Origin: Nostoc flagelliforme FACHB-838
GTDB lineage: Bacteria; Cyanobacteriota; Cyanobacteriia; Cyanobacteriales; Nostocaceae
Reading direction: 5' to 3'
Assembly (NCBI RefSeq): GCF_014698065.1
Contig: NZ_JACJSI010000001.1
Coordinates: 223,125 to 287,124, forward strand
DNA length: 64,000 bases
How positions within the stretch are numbered: the stretch's first letter is position 1; each line of letters opens with the position of its first letter. The notes under the pieces are model-generated. The model was not told the origin of the DNA, searched no databases, and saw only the letters and a program-made list of their open reading frames with translations. The translations under genes were made by a program, and so were the position numbers. This document shows, in pieces, positions 19,841 to 30,299 of this stretch.

Positions 19841-20512
19841 ATGGTTTCTCAACTTCATAAACAAAATGATTCTTCGTTTGCAGACTTTTATAGCAACTCT
19901 TGCTGGTTTGTTGACTTTGCTTTATTGGATATAAATATTGCTGATCTAACTGGTTCAGTTATTGGAAAACCCTATTTAACTACAGTTATAGATATTTATT
20001 CTCAATGCTATATGGGCTTTTGTTTGAGTTTCAAATCACCAAATAATAAGGTAGTAACTCAAGCCTTACGTCATGCAATTTTACCTAAACGTTACAATTC
20101 AGAATATAACTTAAGTCAAGAGTGGAGAACTTACGGCATTCCAGTAGGTTTATGTATCGATATTAGTAATTTTACAAATTCTTATTCTTTACAAGAAAAA
20201 ATATCTCAGTTAGGGATTATGCTACATAGTCACCAAACTATATCCAGATTTAAATCTAATTCTTCTACTGAAAAGCTATGCCTTACTATAAATAAATACT
20301 TAAGTTCCAATTTGCAAGCAAGTGGAGGTCTTAGTGGCAAGGATAATTTTCTAACTTTAGAACTTATTGAAAAAATATTAGTACGTTACATTGTTGATAA
20401 TTTTAATCAGCAACGTAGTATTTACTTATCAGTGGCAACGCGGCAACAGATGTGGGAAGCAGGCTTAATCTCCCCACCTCAAATTATTCAAGAATATGAG
20501 CTAGATATCTAA
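19841..20512 (+). CDS. stand-alone TnsB-like catalytic-domain protein
   Basis: A 223-residue intact protein whose whole length aligns by eye with the RNase-H-fold core of the adjacent TnsB. The parallels are WFVDFALLDINI vs WQCDHTRLDVRL, YLTTVIDIYSQCYMGF vs WLTIVIDSYSRCLVGF, and QALRHAILPKRYNSEYNL vs LALRHAILPKSYGSEYQL. Later segments ILVRYIVDNFNQQ and MWEAGL match LLVRFIVNEYNPH and RWEAGL. The three acidic positions seem kept (D in WFVD, D in CID, E in STEKL), but their surroundings (DH, TDGGKD, VER) are changed. It lacks the N-terminal DNA-binding domains and the C-terminal TnsC-contacting tail. It sits 35 bp before tnsB, behind the putative operator. It may be a regulator, inhibitor or decaying paralogue. 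No function is known to me. Confidence 0.7.
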   Translation: MVSQLHKQNDSSFADFYSNSCWFVDFALLDINIADLTGSVIGKPYLTTVIDIYSQCYMGFCLSFKSPNNKVVTQALRHAILPKRYNSEYNLSQEWRTYGIPVGLCIDISNFTNSYSLQEKISQLGIMLHSHQTISRFKSNSSTEKLCLTINKYLSSNLQASGGLSGKDNFLTLELIEKILVRYIVDNFNQQRSIYLSVATRQQMWEAGLISPPQIIQEYELDI

Positions 20513-20547
20513 CTTAAATTTTTTATTCTTATATTGTTCAATTAAGA

Positions 20548-22285
20548 ATGTATCAGAAATTAGAGAATTCTTGTCTTTCAAGCGAAAATGATGCTGTTGA
20601 ATTACAACAGCATCAAAATTCTACAAAACCTCATAAACTGCCGTCAGAAGAGTTAATCACAGAGCAGGTAAAGCTGAGGATGGAGGTAATTCAAAGCCTC
20701 ACAGAGCCATGCGATCGCAAAACCTACAGCACTAAAAAGATAGAAGCTGCCCAAAAATTGGGTGTATCAATTCGCCAAGTAGAACGCTTAGTTCAAAAAT
20801 GGCGAGAACAAGGGTTAGTGGGACTGACTACAACACGCTCAGATAAGGGGAAGTATCGCCTTGAGCAGGAGTGGATAGATTTCATCATTAATACTTATAA
20901 AGAGGGTAATAAAGGTAGCAAGCGGATGACCCGGAATCAGGTGTTTCTGAAGGTCAAAGGTAGAGCTAAAGAACTTAGCCTTAACAAAAGTGAACGCCCT
21001 AGCCACCAATCGGTTTATCGAATTCTTGACGAACATATTGAGCAGAAAGAGAGAAAGGAAAAAGCAAGAAGCCCTGGCTATTTAGGAGAGCGATTGACGC
21101 ACATGACCCGCGATGGGCGAGAGTTGGAAGTGGAGGGTAGCAATGATGTTTGGCAATGCGATCATACTCGTTTAGATGTAAGGCTTGTGGATGAGTATGG
21201 AGTGTTAGACCGTCCTTGGCTGACAATTGTTATCGACTCCTACTCCCGTTGCCTAGTGGGGTTTTATGTAGGATTTGATCACCCTAGCTCCCAAATAGAT
21301 ACCCTAGCTCTACGTCATGCGATTTTGCCCAAGTCTTACGGTTCCGAGTACCAACTACGCCATGAATGGCAAGCTTACGGAAAGCCTAATTACTTCTATA
21401 CCGATGGCGGAAAAGATTTTACTTCCATCCACACTACAGACAAGTTGCAGTACAAATAGGCTTTAATTGTGCTTTGAGAAGACGACCATCTGATGGCGGA
21501 ATTGTGGAGCGTTTTTTTAAAACACTTAATTTGCAAGTGCTAAATACCCTGCCTGGATATACGGGTTCAAACGTGCAGGAAAGACCAGAAAATGTGGATA
21601 AAGATGCTTGCTTAACTCTTAAGGATTTAGAGCTATTGTTAGTACGCTTCATCGTTAATGAGTATAACCCGCACACAGATGCCAGGATGAAAGGCCAGTC
21701 TCGAATTGGGCGATGGGAGGCTGGATTAATGGCAGACCCATATCTTTATGATCAATTGGACTTGGCAATTTGTTTAATGAAGCAAGAACGGCGTAAAGTC
21801 CAAAAATATGGCTGTATTCAATTTGAAAACTTGACCTATCGGGCGGAGCATTTGAGAGGGCGAGACGGAGAAACTGTGGCATTTCAGATCCGGCTGATAT
21901 AACTACACTTCTTGTATACAAGATGAATGCAGACGGAACAGAAGAATTTATGGATTACGCTCATGCTCAAGCTTTAGAGACTGAACGCTTGTCTTTACGC
22001 GAACTAAAGGCAATTAATAAGCGGCTAAAAGAAGCAAGCCAAGAAATCAATAATGACTCAATTTTAGAGGCAATGATAGACCGTCAAGCTTTTGTGGAGG
22101 AAACGGTAAAACGAAACCGCAAACAGCGCCGACAAGCAGCAAATGAGCAAGTAAACCCTGTAGAGCAAGTGGCTAAGAAATTTGCTACCCCGGAACAAAA
22201 AGAAGTCGAACCTGAAAACGAAGCAGATACAGAGTTACCCAAATATGAAGTTCGCTATATGGATGAATTCTTTGAGGAATGTTAG
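20548..22285 (+). pseudogene. tnsB: TnsB, type V-K CAST transposase, two frameshifts
   Basis: DDE transposase that cuts and joins the transposon ends. Three consecutive frames together give a complete protein of about 580 residues. Residues 1-300 hold the HTH region (KLGVSIRQVERLVQKWREQGL) and the catalytic WQCDHTRLD and YTDGGKDF. The second frame has RRRPSDGGIVERFF with the third acidic residue. The third has the AHAQALETERLSLRE tail that in this family contacts TnsC. Shift one is at about 21433, where ATCCACACTAC has an extra AC. Removing it restores IHYRQVAVQIGFN. Shift two is at about 21890 (ATCCGGCT); one added C restores QIPADITTLLVYK. No classic slippery site is seen at either place, so loss of function is the likelier reading. 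Confidence 0.9.
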
Positions 22286-22294
22286 GTATAAAAA

Positions 22295-23134
22295 ATGACT
22301 AGTGCAATGTCACTTGCCAAGCAATTTGGTGTGATTCAGGAACTTACGCCAGAAATCCAAGCTGAAATTGAACGTTTAAGCCGTCAACCTTACTTAGAAC
22401 TCGACCAAGTAAAACGTTGTCACGCTTGGATGTATGAGTTAGTAATCTCTAGAATGACTGGTTTATTGCTAGGAGAATCACGCTGCGGAAAAACGGTCAC
22501 TTGCAAAGCTTTTGCAAATCTTTATAACAAATTACGGCTGACTAAGGGTCAGCGCATGAAGCCTGTAGTTTATATTCAAATTCCCAAAAATTGTGGCTCC
22601 AGAGATTTTTTTATTAAAATCCTCAAAGCTTTAAATAAACCCTCCAATGGAACTATTTCTGACCTGCGAGAACGAACACTGGATAGCCTCGTAATACATC
22701 AGGTTGAGATGCTTATTATTGATGAGGCTAATCACCTTAAGTTCGAGACGTTCTCAGATGTACGGCATATTTATGATGATGATGAGTTAAAGATTTCAGT
22801 TCTTCTTGTTGGTACTACAAGTCGCCTTTTAGCAATAGTTAAGCGCGATGAACAAGTTGTTAATCGTTTTCTAGAACAGTTTGAGTTAGACAGATTAGAA
22901 GATACTCAATTTAAGCAAATGATTCAAATATGGGAACGAGATGTTCTCAGATTGCCAGAAGAATCGAAATTGGCAAGTGGAGATAACCTCAAAATTTTAA
23001 AGCAGGCAACCAAGAAATTAATTGGTAGGTTGGATATGATTCTTCGTAAAGTTGCTATTCGCTCATTACTGAGAGGACAGAAAAAAGTCGATAAAGATGT
23101 TTTAAGAGAAGTAATTGCAGCATCGAAATTGTGA
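22295..23134 (+). CDS. tnsC: TnsC, AAA+ ATPase of the V-K CAST
   Basis: AAA+ regulator that polymerises on DNA, marks the target selected by Cas12k-TniQ and recruits TnsB. The 279-residue frame is intact and normal in length for V-K TnsC. Walker A is GESRCGKT near residues 62-69 and Walker B is MLIIDEANHL near 138-147. The sensor region LLVGTTSRLLAIVKRDEQVVNRF follows. It begins 9 bp after the tnsB stop and ends one base before the tniQ ATG, a tight operon. It is the only uninterrupted core gene of this CAST, so an ATPase might still be made without functional partners. Confidence 0.95.
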   Translation: MTSAMSLAKQFGVIQELTPEIQAEIERLSRQPYLELDQVKRCHAWMYELVISRMTGLLLGESRCGKTVTCKAFANLYNKLRLTKGQRMKPVVYIQIPKNCGSRDFFIKILKALNKPSNGTISDLRERTLDSLVIHQVEMLIIDEANHLKFETFSDVRHIYDDDELKISVLLVGTTSRLLAIVKRDEQVVNRFLEQFELDRLEDTQFKQMIQIWERDVLRLPEESKLASGDNLKILKQATKKLIGRLDMILRKVAIRSLLRGQKKVDKDVLREVIAASKL

Positions 23135-23135
23135 T

Positions 23136-23653
23136 ATGGAAGAAAATATAGATGAAAAAAGACAAATTTGGTTAACCAGAGTCAAGCCTTTTGATGGAGA
23201 AAGTATCAGCCATTTTTTAGGTAGATTTCGAGGAGAAAAAGGAAATAAGTTTTCTGCCCCTAGTGGATTAGGTGATGTTGCAGGGCTTGGGGTCGTTTTA
23301 GCACGTTGGGAAAAATTTTACTTCAATCCCTTCCCAACTCATCAGGAGTTAGACGCGCTAGCAACTGTGGTTGAGCTTGATGCTGAAAGACTAAGATGTT
23401 GCCTCCAGAAGGTGTGGGAATGAAGCATAGCCCAATTCGCTTGTGTGGAGCCTGCTATGCTCAGTCAGTTTGCCATAAAATAGAGTGGCAATTTAAAAAG
23501 ACGGTGGGGTGCGATCGCCATCAGTTACGCTTGTTATCAAAATGCCCTGTCTGTGAAAAACCCTTTCCAATTCCGGCTTTATGGATGGACGGGCAATGCC
23601 AGCGATGTTTTACATCTTTTGCAGAAATGGCAGAATATCAAAAGCCTTACTAA
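23136..23653 (+). pseudogene. tniQ: TniQ, V-K CAST target-selection protein, one frameshift
   Basis: Small V-K TniQ, which links the Cas12k complex to TnsC. The first frame gives the N-terminal part (KPFDGESISHFLGRFRG, GLGVVLARWEKFYFNPFPT). The second gives the zinc-finger part (MLPPEGVGMKHSPIRLCGACYA, HKIEWQFKKTVGCDRHQLRLL, CPVCEKPF, CQRCF). They join near 23396, where CTAAGATG lacks one base; restoring it gives ERLRMLPPEGVGM, as expected for the family. Total length would be about 172 residues. The two fragments cannot both be made from one frame. The start is the ATG just after the tnsC stop. Confidence 0.9.
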
Positions 23654-23892
23654 GTAAGAGAACTTGTCTTAACACTTTGACAATACAGTACCTCAAAAAT
23701 AGTTATCAGATTGCGATCGCTTAAAATCAGCTTTTCAATTAAGCAACATCAAGCTACCACAGCCAAAAACAGTAAATATACTAGCTACTAACCAGCCTAG
23801 TGTCTCTTATGGTCATAAGAAGCAATGTCCGACCAAAAAACATTAGTGTCTACATTGCTACTGACATCTGCCAAAAGGGAAAACACCGCAAT

Positions 23893-26800
23893 ATGGTTAG
23901 ACTTGAGGATCTGACAAAAGGCACGCAAGTACAAGGTATTCTGCCAAACAGTATTGTCGCCATCGTTGATGCTCAGTGGCATGGCTCTGATGTTGTGGAA
24001 TTAACATACAAAGATGCTAGCGGCACGCTAGGGAATGAGTTAGTCTTTCGAGACAGAGAACCTACCCTAGAAATAATCACCTCTGGTGGTGCTTGGAGTT
24101 TTACTGCTGATGGAGCTAATTTTCGTCTGGCATCAGAAGCGCACTGCATCCGTCTAGCTTATCTTTTCGACCCCTTGCTAGCCGTTCATACCTCTCTAGT
24201 CGAACCTTTACCACACCAAATAACTGCCGTTTACGGAGAAATGTTAACTCGTCAACCTCTGCGTTTTCTCTTGGCAGATGATCCAGGTGCAGGTAAAACT
24301 ATTATGGCGGGGTTGCTGATGCGGGAATTGCTCATCCGAGGTGATTTGCATCGTTGCCTTGTGATCTGTCCCGGCAGTTTAGCCCCACAATGGCAAGATG
24401 AATTGTCGCAAAAGTTTCATTTACGGTTTGAAATTCTCACCAACGATCGCATTGAATCAGCAGTAACTGGAAATGCTTTTGCTGAAATGCCATTGGTGAT
24501 TGTGCGACTGGACAAACTCAGCCGCAATCAAGATTTACAAGCAAAACTGGCGCAGACAGACTGGGATTTAGTTGTTTGCGATGAAGCTCATAAAATGTCA
24601 GCTTCATTTTTTGGTGGTGAAATTAAAGAGACGAAACGCTACAAACTTGGGAAGTTACTCTCAACTTTAACTAGGCATTTTTTATTAATGTCAGCAACAC
24701 CACATAACGGCAAAGAGGAAGACTTCCAGTTGTTTATGGCGTTATTGGATGGAGACAGATTTGAAGGACGCTTCCGCGATGGTGTTCACGTAGCAGATAC
24801 TTCCGACTTGATGCGGCGATTGGTTAAAGAAGATTTGCTGAAGTTTGATGGAAAACCGCTATTTCCAGAACGCCAAGCTAGCACTATAGAATATGAACTA
24901 TCGGATTTAGAAGCGGTACTGTATAAGCGAGTTACTGAGTATGTCCGCGAGGAATTTAATCGTGCCGATGCTTTAGAAAATGAAGGGCGCAAAGGTAATG
25001 TTGGCTTTGCTTTGACTATTTTGCAACGTCGGCTTGCTTCTTCCCCAGAAGCTATATATCAATCGCTGCTACGCCGTCGGGAAAGGTTGCAAAAACGGCT
25101 GAGGCAAGAAGAAGTTTTCAGGCAGGGAAGTAATGCAACCATCATTGAATTTAAGGAGGTTGTGGATCTGGAAGACTTAGAAGATGATTTAGAGGATATT
25201 CCTGGTGAAGAACGAGAAGCAACAGAACAGGAAGTAGTTGACCTAGCTACAGCATCACGGACGATCGCAGAATTACAAACAGAAATTAAGCTTTTAGAAG
25301 AATTAGAGCAACTGGCACTGCGGGTGCGACGTAGTGGTAAAGATAAAAAATGGGAAGAACTCTCGAATCTGTTGCAAAATGATGCCGAAATGTTCAACGC
25401 CCAAGGACATCGGCGCAAACTCCTGATTTTTACCGAGTATCGGGACACATTAAATTATTTGACAGATCGGATTCGGACGCTAATTGGACGTAATGAAGCT
25501 GTGGTAAATATACATGGCGCAATGGGACGCGAAGAACGCCGCAAAATGCAGGAGGCGTTTACCCAAGATATCGAAGTACAAGTCTTAATAGCTACGGATG
25601 CTGCGGGTGAAGGGATTAACTTGCAAAGGGCGCACCTTATGGTTAATTACGATTTACCTTGGAATCCTAACCGCCTAGAACAGCGTTTTGGGCGAATTCA
25701 CCGGATTGGGCAGACGGAGGTATGTCACTTATGGAATTTAGTTGCAAAAGGCACTCGTGAAGGCGATGTCTATTTGGCATTATTGAAAAAGATAGAGGCA
25801 GAGCAGAAGGCATTGGGAGGTCAAGTATTTGATGTATTGGGGAAAGCGATCGCAGGGACGGAATTACGAGAGTTATTGATTGAAGCAATTCGCTATGGCG
25901 ATCAACCAGAGGTGCGAGACAGACTCAACCAAGTCGTACATGATAAACTCGACCAACAGCGACTACGCGAACTTTTAGAAGAAAGGGCTTTGGCACGGGA
26001 TTCGATGGATATCGCCAAAGTGCAGCAAATTCGGGAAGAAATGGAAAGGGCAGAAGCGCGACGGTTGCAACCTCATTTTATTGCTTCTTTCTTCCTAGAA
26101 GCATTTACCCTATTAGGTGGAACATTGCGTCAACGTGAACCCCAGCGTTACGAAATCAGTCATGTTCCGGCAGTTATTCGCAATCGAGGGCGGCAAATTG
26201 GTGTAGGTGAACCGTTGCTGCTACGCTACGAACGTGTCTGCTTTGAAAAAGATTTGATCAGCATTTCTGGTAAACCCTTAGCTGCTTTCATCTGTTCTGG
26301 ACATTCTCTACTGGATGCCACAATTGATCTGACTTTGGAACGACACCGGGATTTGTTGAAACAAGGGACTATCTTAATCGATGAAAATGATTCCAGCGAA
26401 GGAACCCGCGCCTTAGTTTATCTAGAACATTCCATACAAGACGCGCGGACAAATTTAAATGGCTCTAGGCGTTTAGTATCGCGGCGGATGCAATATGTAG
26501 AAATCAATCCAGAAGGCAATACCCACAATGCAGGTTACGCACCTTACCTCAATTACCGTCCGCTAACAGACGAGGAAAAAAGTGTTGTGGAAAAAGTTTT
26601 AGAAGAATCTTGGTTGCGAGAAGATTTAGAAGCAAAAGCCAAGAGTTATGCGATCGCTCACCTTGTTCCTCAACATCTTCAAGAACTCAAGCAGCGTAAA
26701 GAGGAACTAATTGCTAAGACGATGACAGCAGTAAAAGATAGATTAACTAAGGAGATTAATTACTGGGATCATCGGGCAGAAGAACTGAAAATGCAAGAGG

Positions 26801-27411
26801 AAGCTGGCAAGCCTAATGCCAAAATTAACTCAGGTAAGGCACGTCAGCGAGCTGATGATTTGCAAGCACGGTTAATGCAACGCTTGGAGGAATTAGAGCA
26901 AGAACGTAGATTATCGCCATTACCGCCTGTGGTGGTTGGGGGCGCGTTGGTGGTTTCAGTAGGCTTGCTGCAACGAATGCAAGGCAAACAACAGGCAACA
27001 ACGGTGATGTTTGCCAGGGAGACGGAACGGGTAGAAAAGGCAGCAATGACGGCTGTGATGGAAGTAGAACGCAATTTAGGGTACGAACCAACTGATGTGA
27101 GTACCCAGAAGTGCGCCTATGATATTGAGTCACGCATTCCAGAAACGGGACAGTTGCGATTTATTGAGGTGAAAGGGCGAATTACAGGCGCTAAAACTGT
27201 GACAGTGACGAAGAATGAAATTATTACCGCTCTAAACAAGCCTGATAATTTCATTTTGGCATTGGTGCAAGTGCCTTTAGCAGAAGATATGGAAGGTAAT
27301 TGTTCTATTCACTACTTACGCCGTCCGTTCCATAAAGAACCAGATTTTGCTGTGACGAGTGTTAATTATGATTGGCTGGAGTTGTGGCAACAGGGAACTG
27401 AGCCATTTTAA
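23893..27411 (+). CDS. SNF2-family helicase with C-terminal DUF3883 (DISARM DrmD-like defence cargo)
   Basis: A 1172-residue intact SF2 ATPase. Walker A ADDPGAGKT is near residue 130, the DEAH box CDEAHKM near 229, motif III MSATPHNGKEEDF, and motifs V-VI ATDAAGEGINLQRA and QRFGRIHRIGQT near 565-600. Long coiled-coil stretches follow. The C-terminus holds a DUF3883 domain (ERNLGYEPTDVSTQKCAYDIES... LRFIEVKGR) with a PD-(D/E)xK-like EVKG motif. SNF2-DUF3883 proteins occur in DISARM and related anti-phage islands together with DUF1156 methylases and DUF499 ATPases, remnants of which lie 1.6 kb downstream. I use ATG 23893 (MVRLEDLTKG); the upstream in-frame ATG adds 31 atypical residues. First cargo gene after tniQ. 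Confidence 0.85.
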   Translation: MVRLEDLTKGTQVQGILPNSIVAIVDAQWHGSDVVELTYKDASGTLGNELVFRDREPTLEIITSGGAWSFTADGANFRLASEAHCIRLAYLFDPLLAVHTSLVEPLPHQITAVYGEMLTRQPLRFLLADDPGAGKTIMAGLLMRELLIRGDLHRCLVICPGSLAPQWQDELSQKFHLRFEILTNDRIESAVTGNAFAEMPLVIVRLDKLSRNQDLQAKLAQTDWDLVVCDEAHKMSASFFGGEIKETKRYKLGKLLSTLTRHFLLMSATPHNGKEEDFQLFMALLDGDRFEGRFRDGVHVADTSDLMRRLVKEDLLKFDGKPLFPERQASTIEYELSDLEAVLYKRVTEYVREEFNRADALENEGRKGNVGFALTILQRRLASSPEAIYQSLLRRRERLQKRLRQEEVFRQGSNATIIEFKEVVDLEDLEDDLEDIPGEEREATEQEVVDLATASRTIAELQTEIKLLEELEQLALRVRRSGKDKKWEELSNLLQNDAEMFNAQGHRRKLLIFTEYRDTLNYLTDRIRTLIGRNEAVVNIHGAMGREERRKMQEAFTQDIEVQVLIATDAAGEGINLQRAHLMVNYDLPWNPNRLEQRFGRIHRIGQTEVCHLWNLVAKGTREGDVYLALLKKIEAEQKALGGQVFDVLGKAIAGTELRELLIEAIRYGDQPEVRDRLNQVVHDKLDQQRLRELLEERALARDSMDIAKVQQIREEMERAEARRLQPHFIASFFLEAFTLLGGTLRQREPQRYEISHVPAVIRNRGRQIGVGEPLLLRYERVCFEKDLISISGKPLAAFICSGHSLLDATIDLTLERHRDLLKQGTILIDENDSSEGTRALVYLEHSIQDARTNLNGSRRLVSRRMQYVEINPEGNTHNAGYAPYLNYRPLTDEEKSVVEKVLEESWLREDLEAKAKSYAIAHLVPQHLQELKQRKEELIAKTMTAVKDRLTKEINYWDHRAEELKMQEEAGKPNAKINSGKARQRADDLQARLMQRLEELEQERRLSPLPPVVVGGALVVSVGLLQRMQGKQQATTVMFARETERVEKAAMTAVMEVERNLGYEPTDVSTQKCAYDIESRIPETGQLRFIEVKGRITGAKTVTVTKNEIITALNKPDNFILALVQVPLAEDMEGNCSIHYLRRPFHKEPDFAVTSVNYDWLELWQQGTEPF

Positions 27412-27550
27412 AATAATTATTTACCGCATTACCGATTACATTCTTCATATTTTTTAATCATTATTCATACTCCAATACTATTCAATTTCATCTTTAATAA
27501 GGGTAGATTTTATTGGTTATAATGCTGGTAATCAGGAGAGCATAAGCCAA

Positions 27551-27829
27551 ATGTCACCAAAAACTTTTGATATTGCTGACTTATCTGAGAATTTAGCTGA
27601 TTTATTGTCAGATATCCAAAATCATGTTGAAGTTACGCTAACTCATCAGGGTGTCCCTTTGGCAAAAGTTTTGCCCTTGACTCAACCTGAGCCTACGGTT
27701 ACTAAAGCTGATTTAAATAATGTCTTAAAGCCAAGAGTTGCGGGTTTTTGGCAGGGAAAAGTTAAGATTGCTGATGATTTTGATGAGACTCCAGAAGAAG
27801 TAATTGCAGCATTTTATGGGGATGAGTAG
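27551..27829 (+). CDS. Phd/YefM-type antitoxin
   Basis: A 92-residue protein with the Phd/YefM N-terminal fold (TFDIADLSENLADLLSDIQ, VTLTHQGVPLAKVLPL) and a variable toxin-binding C-terminus. Its stop overlaps the GTG start of a PIN-domain toxin gene by one base, the standard antitoxin-toxin arrangement. Such antitoxins neutralise the nuclease and repress the pair's promoter. Within the CAST the pair could stabilise the element after insertion. An AGGAGAGC ribosome site precedes the start. Confidence 0.85.
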   Translation: MSPKTFDIADLSENLADLLSDIQNHVEVTLTHQGVPLAKVLPLTQPEPTVTKADLNNVLKPRVAGFWQGKVKIADDFDETPEEVIAAFYGDE

Positions 27830-28215
27830 TGAGTTTTTTGTTAGATACTCATATTTTATTGTGGTTTTTAGAAAATGATTCTAAATTGTCAGATCGGGTA
27901 CGAGAAGTAATTACTAATCCTGAAAATTTAATTTTCGTCAGTGCAATTAGTGCTTGGGAGATTTCAATTAAACAGTCTTTAGGAAAGTTAATTGCTCCTG
28001 GTAATTTAGAGGAGGCTTTGCGCTTCAGTCGGTTTGAGATTTTATCTATGACATTGGCACATGGAATAAAGGTTGCTGATTTGCCTCTACACCATAAAGA
28101 TCCTTTTGATAGGATGTTAATTGCTCAAGCTTTGGTAGAAGGTTTAACAATAATTACAGTAGACCAAAAGTTTAAATTTTATGATGTGCCATTATTCTCT
28201 GATGATTTCGGGTAG
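27829..28215 (+). CDS. PIN-domain toxin (VapC-like ribonuclease)
   Basis: A 128-residue PIN-domain protein with a GTG start. Expected acidic residues are present: LLDTHILLW (first Asp), ISAWEISIKQSLGKL (Glu), HKDPFDRMLIAQAL (Asp) and TVDQKF (Asp). VapC toxins cleave tRNA or rRNA when freed from the antitoxin. The one-base overlap with the Phd-type gene shows translational coupling. The frame looks complete and functional, unlike much of the surrounding cargo. Confidence 0.88.
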   Translation: MSFLLDTHILLWFLENDSKLSDRVREVITNPENLIFVSAISAWEISIKQSLGKLIAPGNLEEALRFSRFEILSMTLAHGIKVADLPLHHKDPFDRMLIAQALVEGLTIITVDQKFKFYDVPLFSDDFG

Positions 28216-28425
28216 CTCAAACATGCCAAAATTTCAGAACTCTAGCTTTCTCTAGAATAACTGCTACAGGTTTACTTCATTTGCTGATTGTTTTTTGGTG
28301 CCGCAGCTACGCCCGTCGTAGACATCGCAATTTTGTCAGAGTATTCGCTCTTAAGTCTGCCTCCTTTATTGGATAGCTAGTTATCCAAGTAAAAAAGGAT
28401 GCTTTTGGTGAGAGCAATCACAGGA

Positions 28426-28773
28426 CTAAACTAACTCTTTTGCAGAAATCCTCAGAGGCTCGACTTTGTGCGATCGCTTTCCTTTGGGTGCTACAAAGCG
28501 AATCTCGACATCGTAACCTGCACTCCTAGCAAGTTTTGCTAGGGTTTCAATTTTAGGAACCTGTTTGCCACATTCAATCCGAGCTAGCTGTGGCTGTTTA
28601 ATGCCAACCAACTTAGCAAAATCCCGTTGATTTAAGCCGCTAGCCTTCCTTAAAGCAATAACTTGTTTTGCACACTGAAATTCAGATTCCAAGGCATCGT
28701 ATTCAGCCTTTACCTCTGGATCTGCTAAAACCTCATCACGGATAGAATCCCAAGAAATTGTGTTAGAAGTCAT
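28426..28773 (-). CDS. XRE-family (HigA-like) transcriptional regulator
   Basis: A 115-residue protein on the minus strand with a central helix-turn-helix (ALRKASGLNQRDFAKLVGIKQPQLARIECGK, about residues 40-72) and an N-terminal extension (VLADPEVKAEYDALESEFQ) common in HigA-type antitoxins of HigBA pairs. No HigB/RelE toxin frame is visible beside it. The 250 bp upstream of its start hold no gene, so a partner may have been lost. It is transcribed towards the PIN toxin. Solitary antitoxin or regulator. Confidence 0.75.
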   Translation of the reverse strand: MTSNTISWDSIRDEVLADPEVKAEYDALESEFQCAKQVIALRKASGLNQRDFAKLVGIKQPQLARIECGKQVPKIETLAKLARSAGYDVEIRFVAPKGKRSHKVEPLRISAKELV

Positions 28774-29026
28774 CGTTTTTTAAACTACAGGCTTTGAGCT
28801 AAAGATAATGCGCGCTCCGAATTATCACTGAGCCATCCAGCAAGTATCGTGATTATAATTGCCGGACGAAGCTCTGTAACTAAGTTAGGCGAGCAGCAAT
28901 CAACAAAGACTAATTAGCCTACCAATGCTTGATGTAAATATTCCGTAAGTCCACTCACTCGGAATATTTAGTGCTGCTTCTTGCTCAGACATTTACTCGC
29001 TTCCATCATATCAGTCTGGCAAAATA

Positions 29027-30299
29027 ATGACCTACCGCAAGAAGCTAATCGAAGTTGCGTTACCACTGGAAGCAATTAACAAAGAATCTGCTAGAGAAAA
29101 ATCAATTAGGCATGGACACCCTTCGACGCTACATTTATGGTGGGCGCGGCGGCCGCTAGCAACTTGTCGGGCAGTTTTGTTTTCGTCTTTGGTAGATGAT
29201 CCCTCAAGTCATCCTGATAAATTTCCCACAAAAGAGGCGCAGGATACAGAGAGGAAACGCCTGTTTGAAATTATTGAGCAATTAGTGAAGTGGGAAAATA
29301 TCAATAATCAGGAAGTTTTAGACGCAGCTAAAGCAGAAATTCTCAACTCAACAAATAACAATCCACCACCTATTTTAGACCCCTTTTCTGGTGGAGGTTC
29401 CATACCCCTAGAAGCTCAAAGATTGGGGTTGGAAGCTTACGGTAGTGACCTCAATCCAGTTGCTGTTTTGATTACCAAAGCTTTAATTGAAATTCCACCA
29501 AAGTTTGCAAATCAACCTCCCGTTAACCCTGATTCTCGCACAAATTCTCTAACTACTAAAAAATGGTTTGGGGCGCAGGGATTGGCTGAAGATGTGCGCT
29601 ATTACGGTCAATGGATGCGGGACGAGGCTTTTAAGCGAATTGGGCATTTTTACCCAAAGGTAAATTTATCGCAGGAATTAATTTGGCGGCGGTGAGGCTA
29701 CAGTTATTGCTTGGTTGTGGGCAAGAACAGTGAAATGTCCTAACCCTGCTTGTGGTGCAAAAATGCCGTTGGTGCGATCGTTTGCACTTTCGATGAAGAA
29801 AGGAAAAGAAGCTTCGGTAAAATCAATTATTAATAGCGGACAGCAACAGCCTGTTGTGAGTTTTCAGGTAAATATCGGCCAAGGTAAGCCACCAGAGGGA
29901 ACAGTTAGCCGCAAGGGAGCCATTTGTATTTGTTGTAATACGCCTGTAACTTTAGAATACATTCGTAATGAAGGGAAAGCCGGACAGATAGGTGCTCAAT
30001 TGATGGCTATTGTGGCAGAAGGTGAGCGTGGGCGTGTGTATTTGTCGCCTACTCAAGAACATGAGGAAATTGCTGCAACGGCTCAACCTAAATGGAAACC
30101 TGACACAGATTTGCCAGAACAAGCGCTTGGATTTCGCATACAAAATTACGGAATTACTAAACACGCAGATTTATTTACATTGCGTCAGCTTTTAGCCTTA
30201 AGCATTTTAAGCGATTTGGTAAAGGAAGCAAGAGAAAAGGTACTTATCGACGCTATCAGTGCTGACATACCAGACGATGATTCACCACTTTGTGACAAT
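29027..30299 (+). pseudogene. DUF1156 DNA methyltransferase, frameshifted and 3'-deleted
   Basis: The N-terminal part has [20 protein letters not shown] and [21 protein letters not shown], the DUF1156 opening, and methyltransferase motif I as [17 protein letters not shown] near residue 118. The frame breaks at about 29683 (ATTTGGCGGCGG). A one-base correction joins it to [23 protein letters not shown], with its Cys pair, and further DUF1156 sequence to about 30299 (SPLCDNG). There it runs directly and in frame into the interior of a DUF499 protein, so the C-terminal half with the catalytic NPPY-like motif is missing. Probably non-functional as a methylase. It was part of the helicase-linked defence cargo. 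Confidence 0.8.

Noticed and set aside
20548..22285. Programmed frameshifting as the explanation for tnsB
   Set aside because: Neither break has a slippery heptamer, and simple 2-bp and 1-bp indels restore the family sequence exactly.
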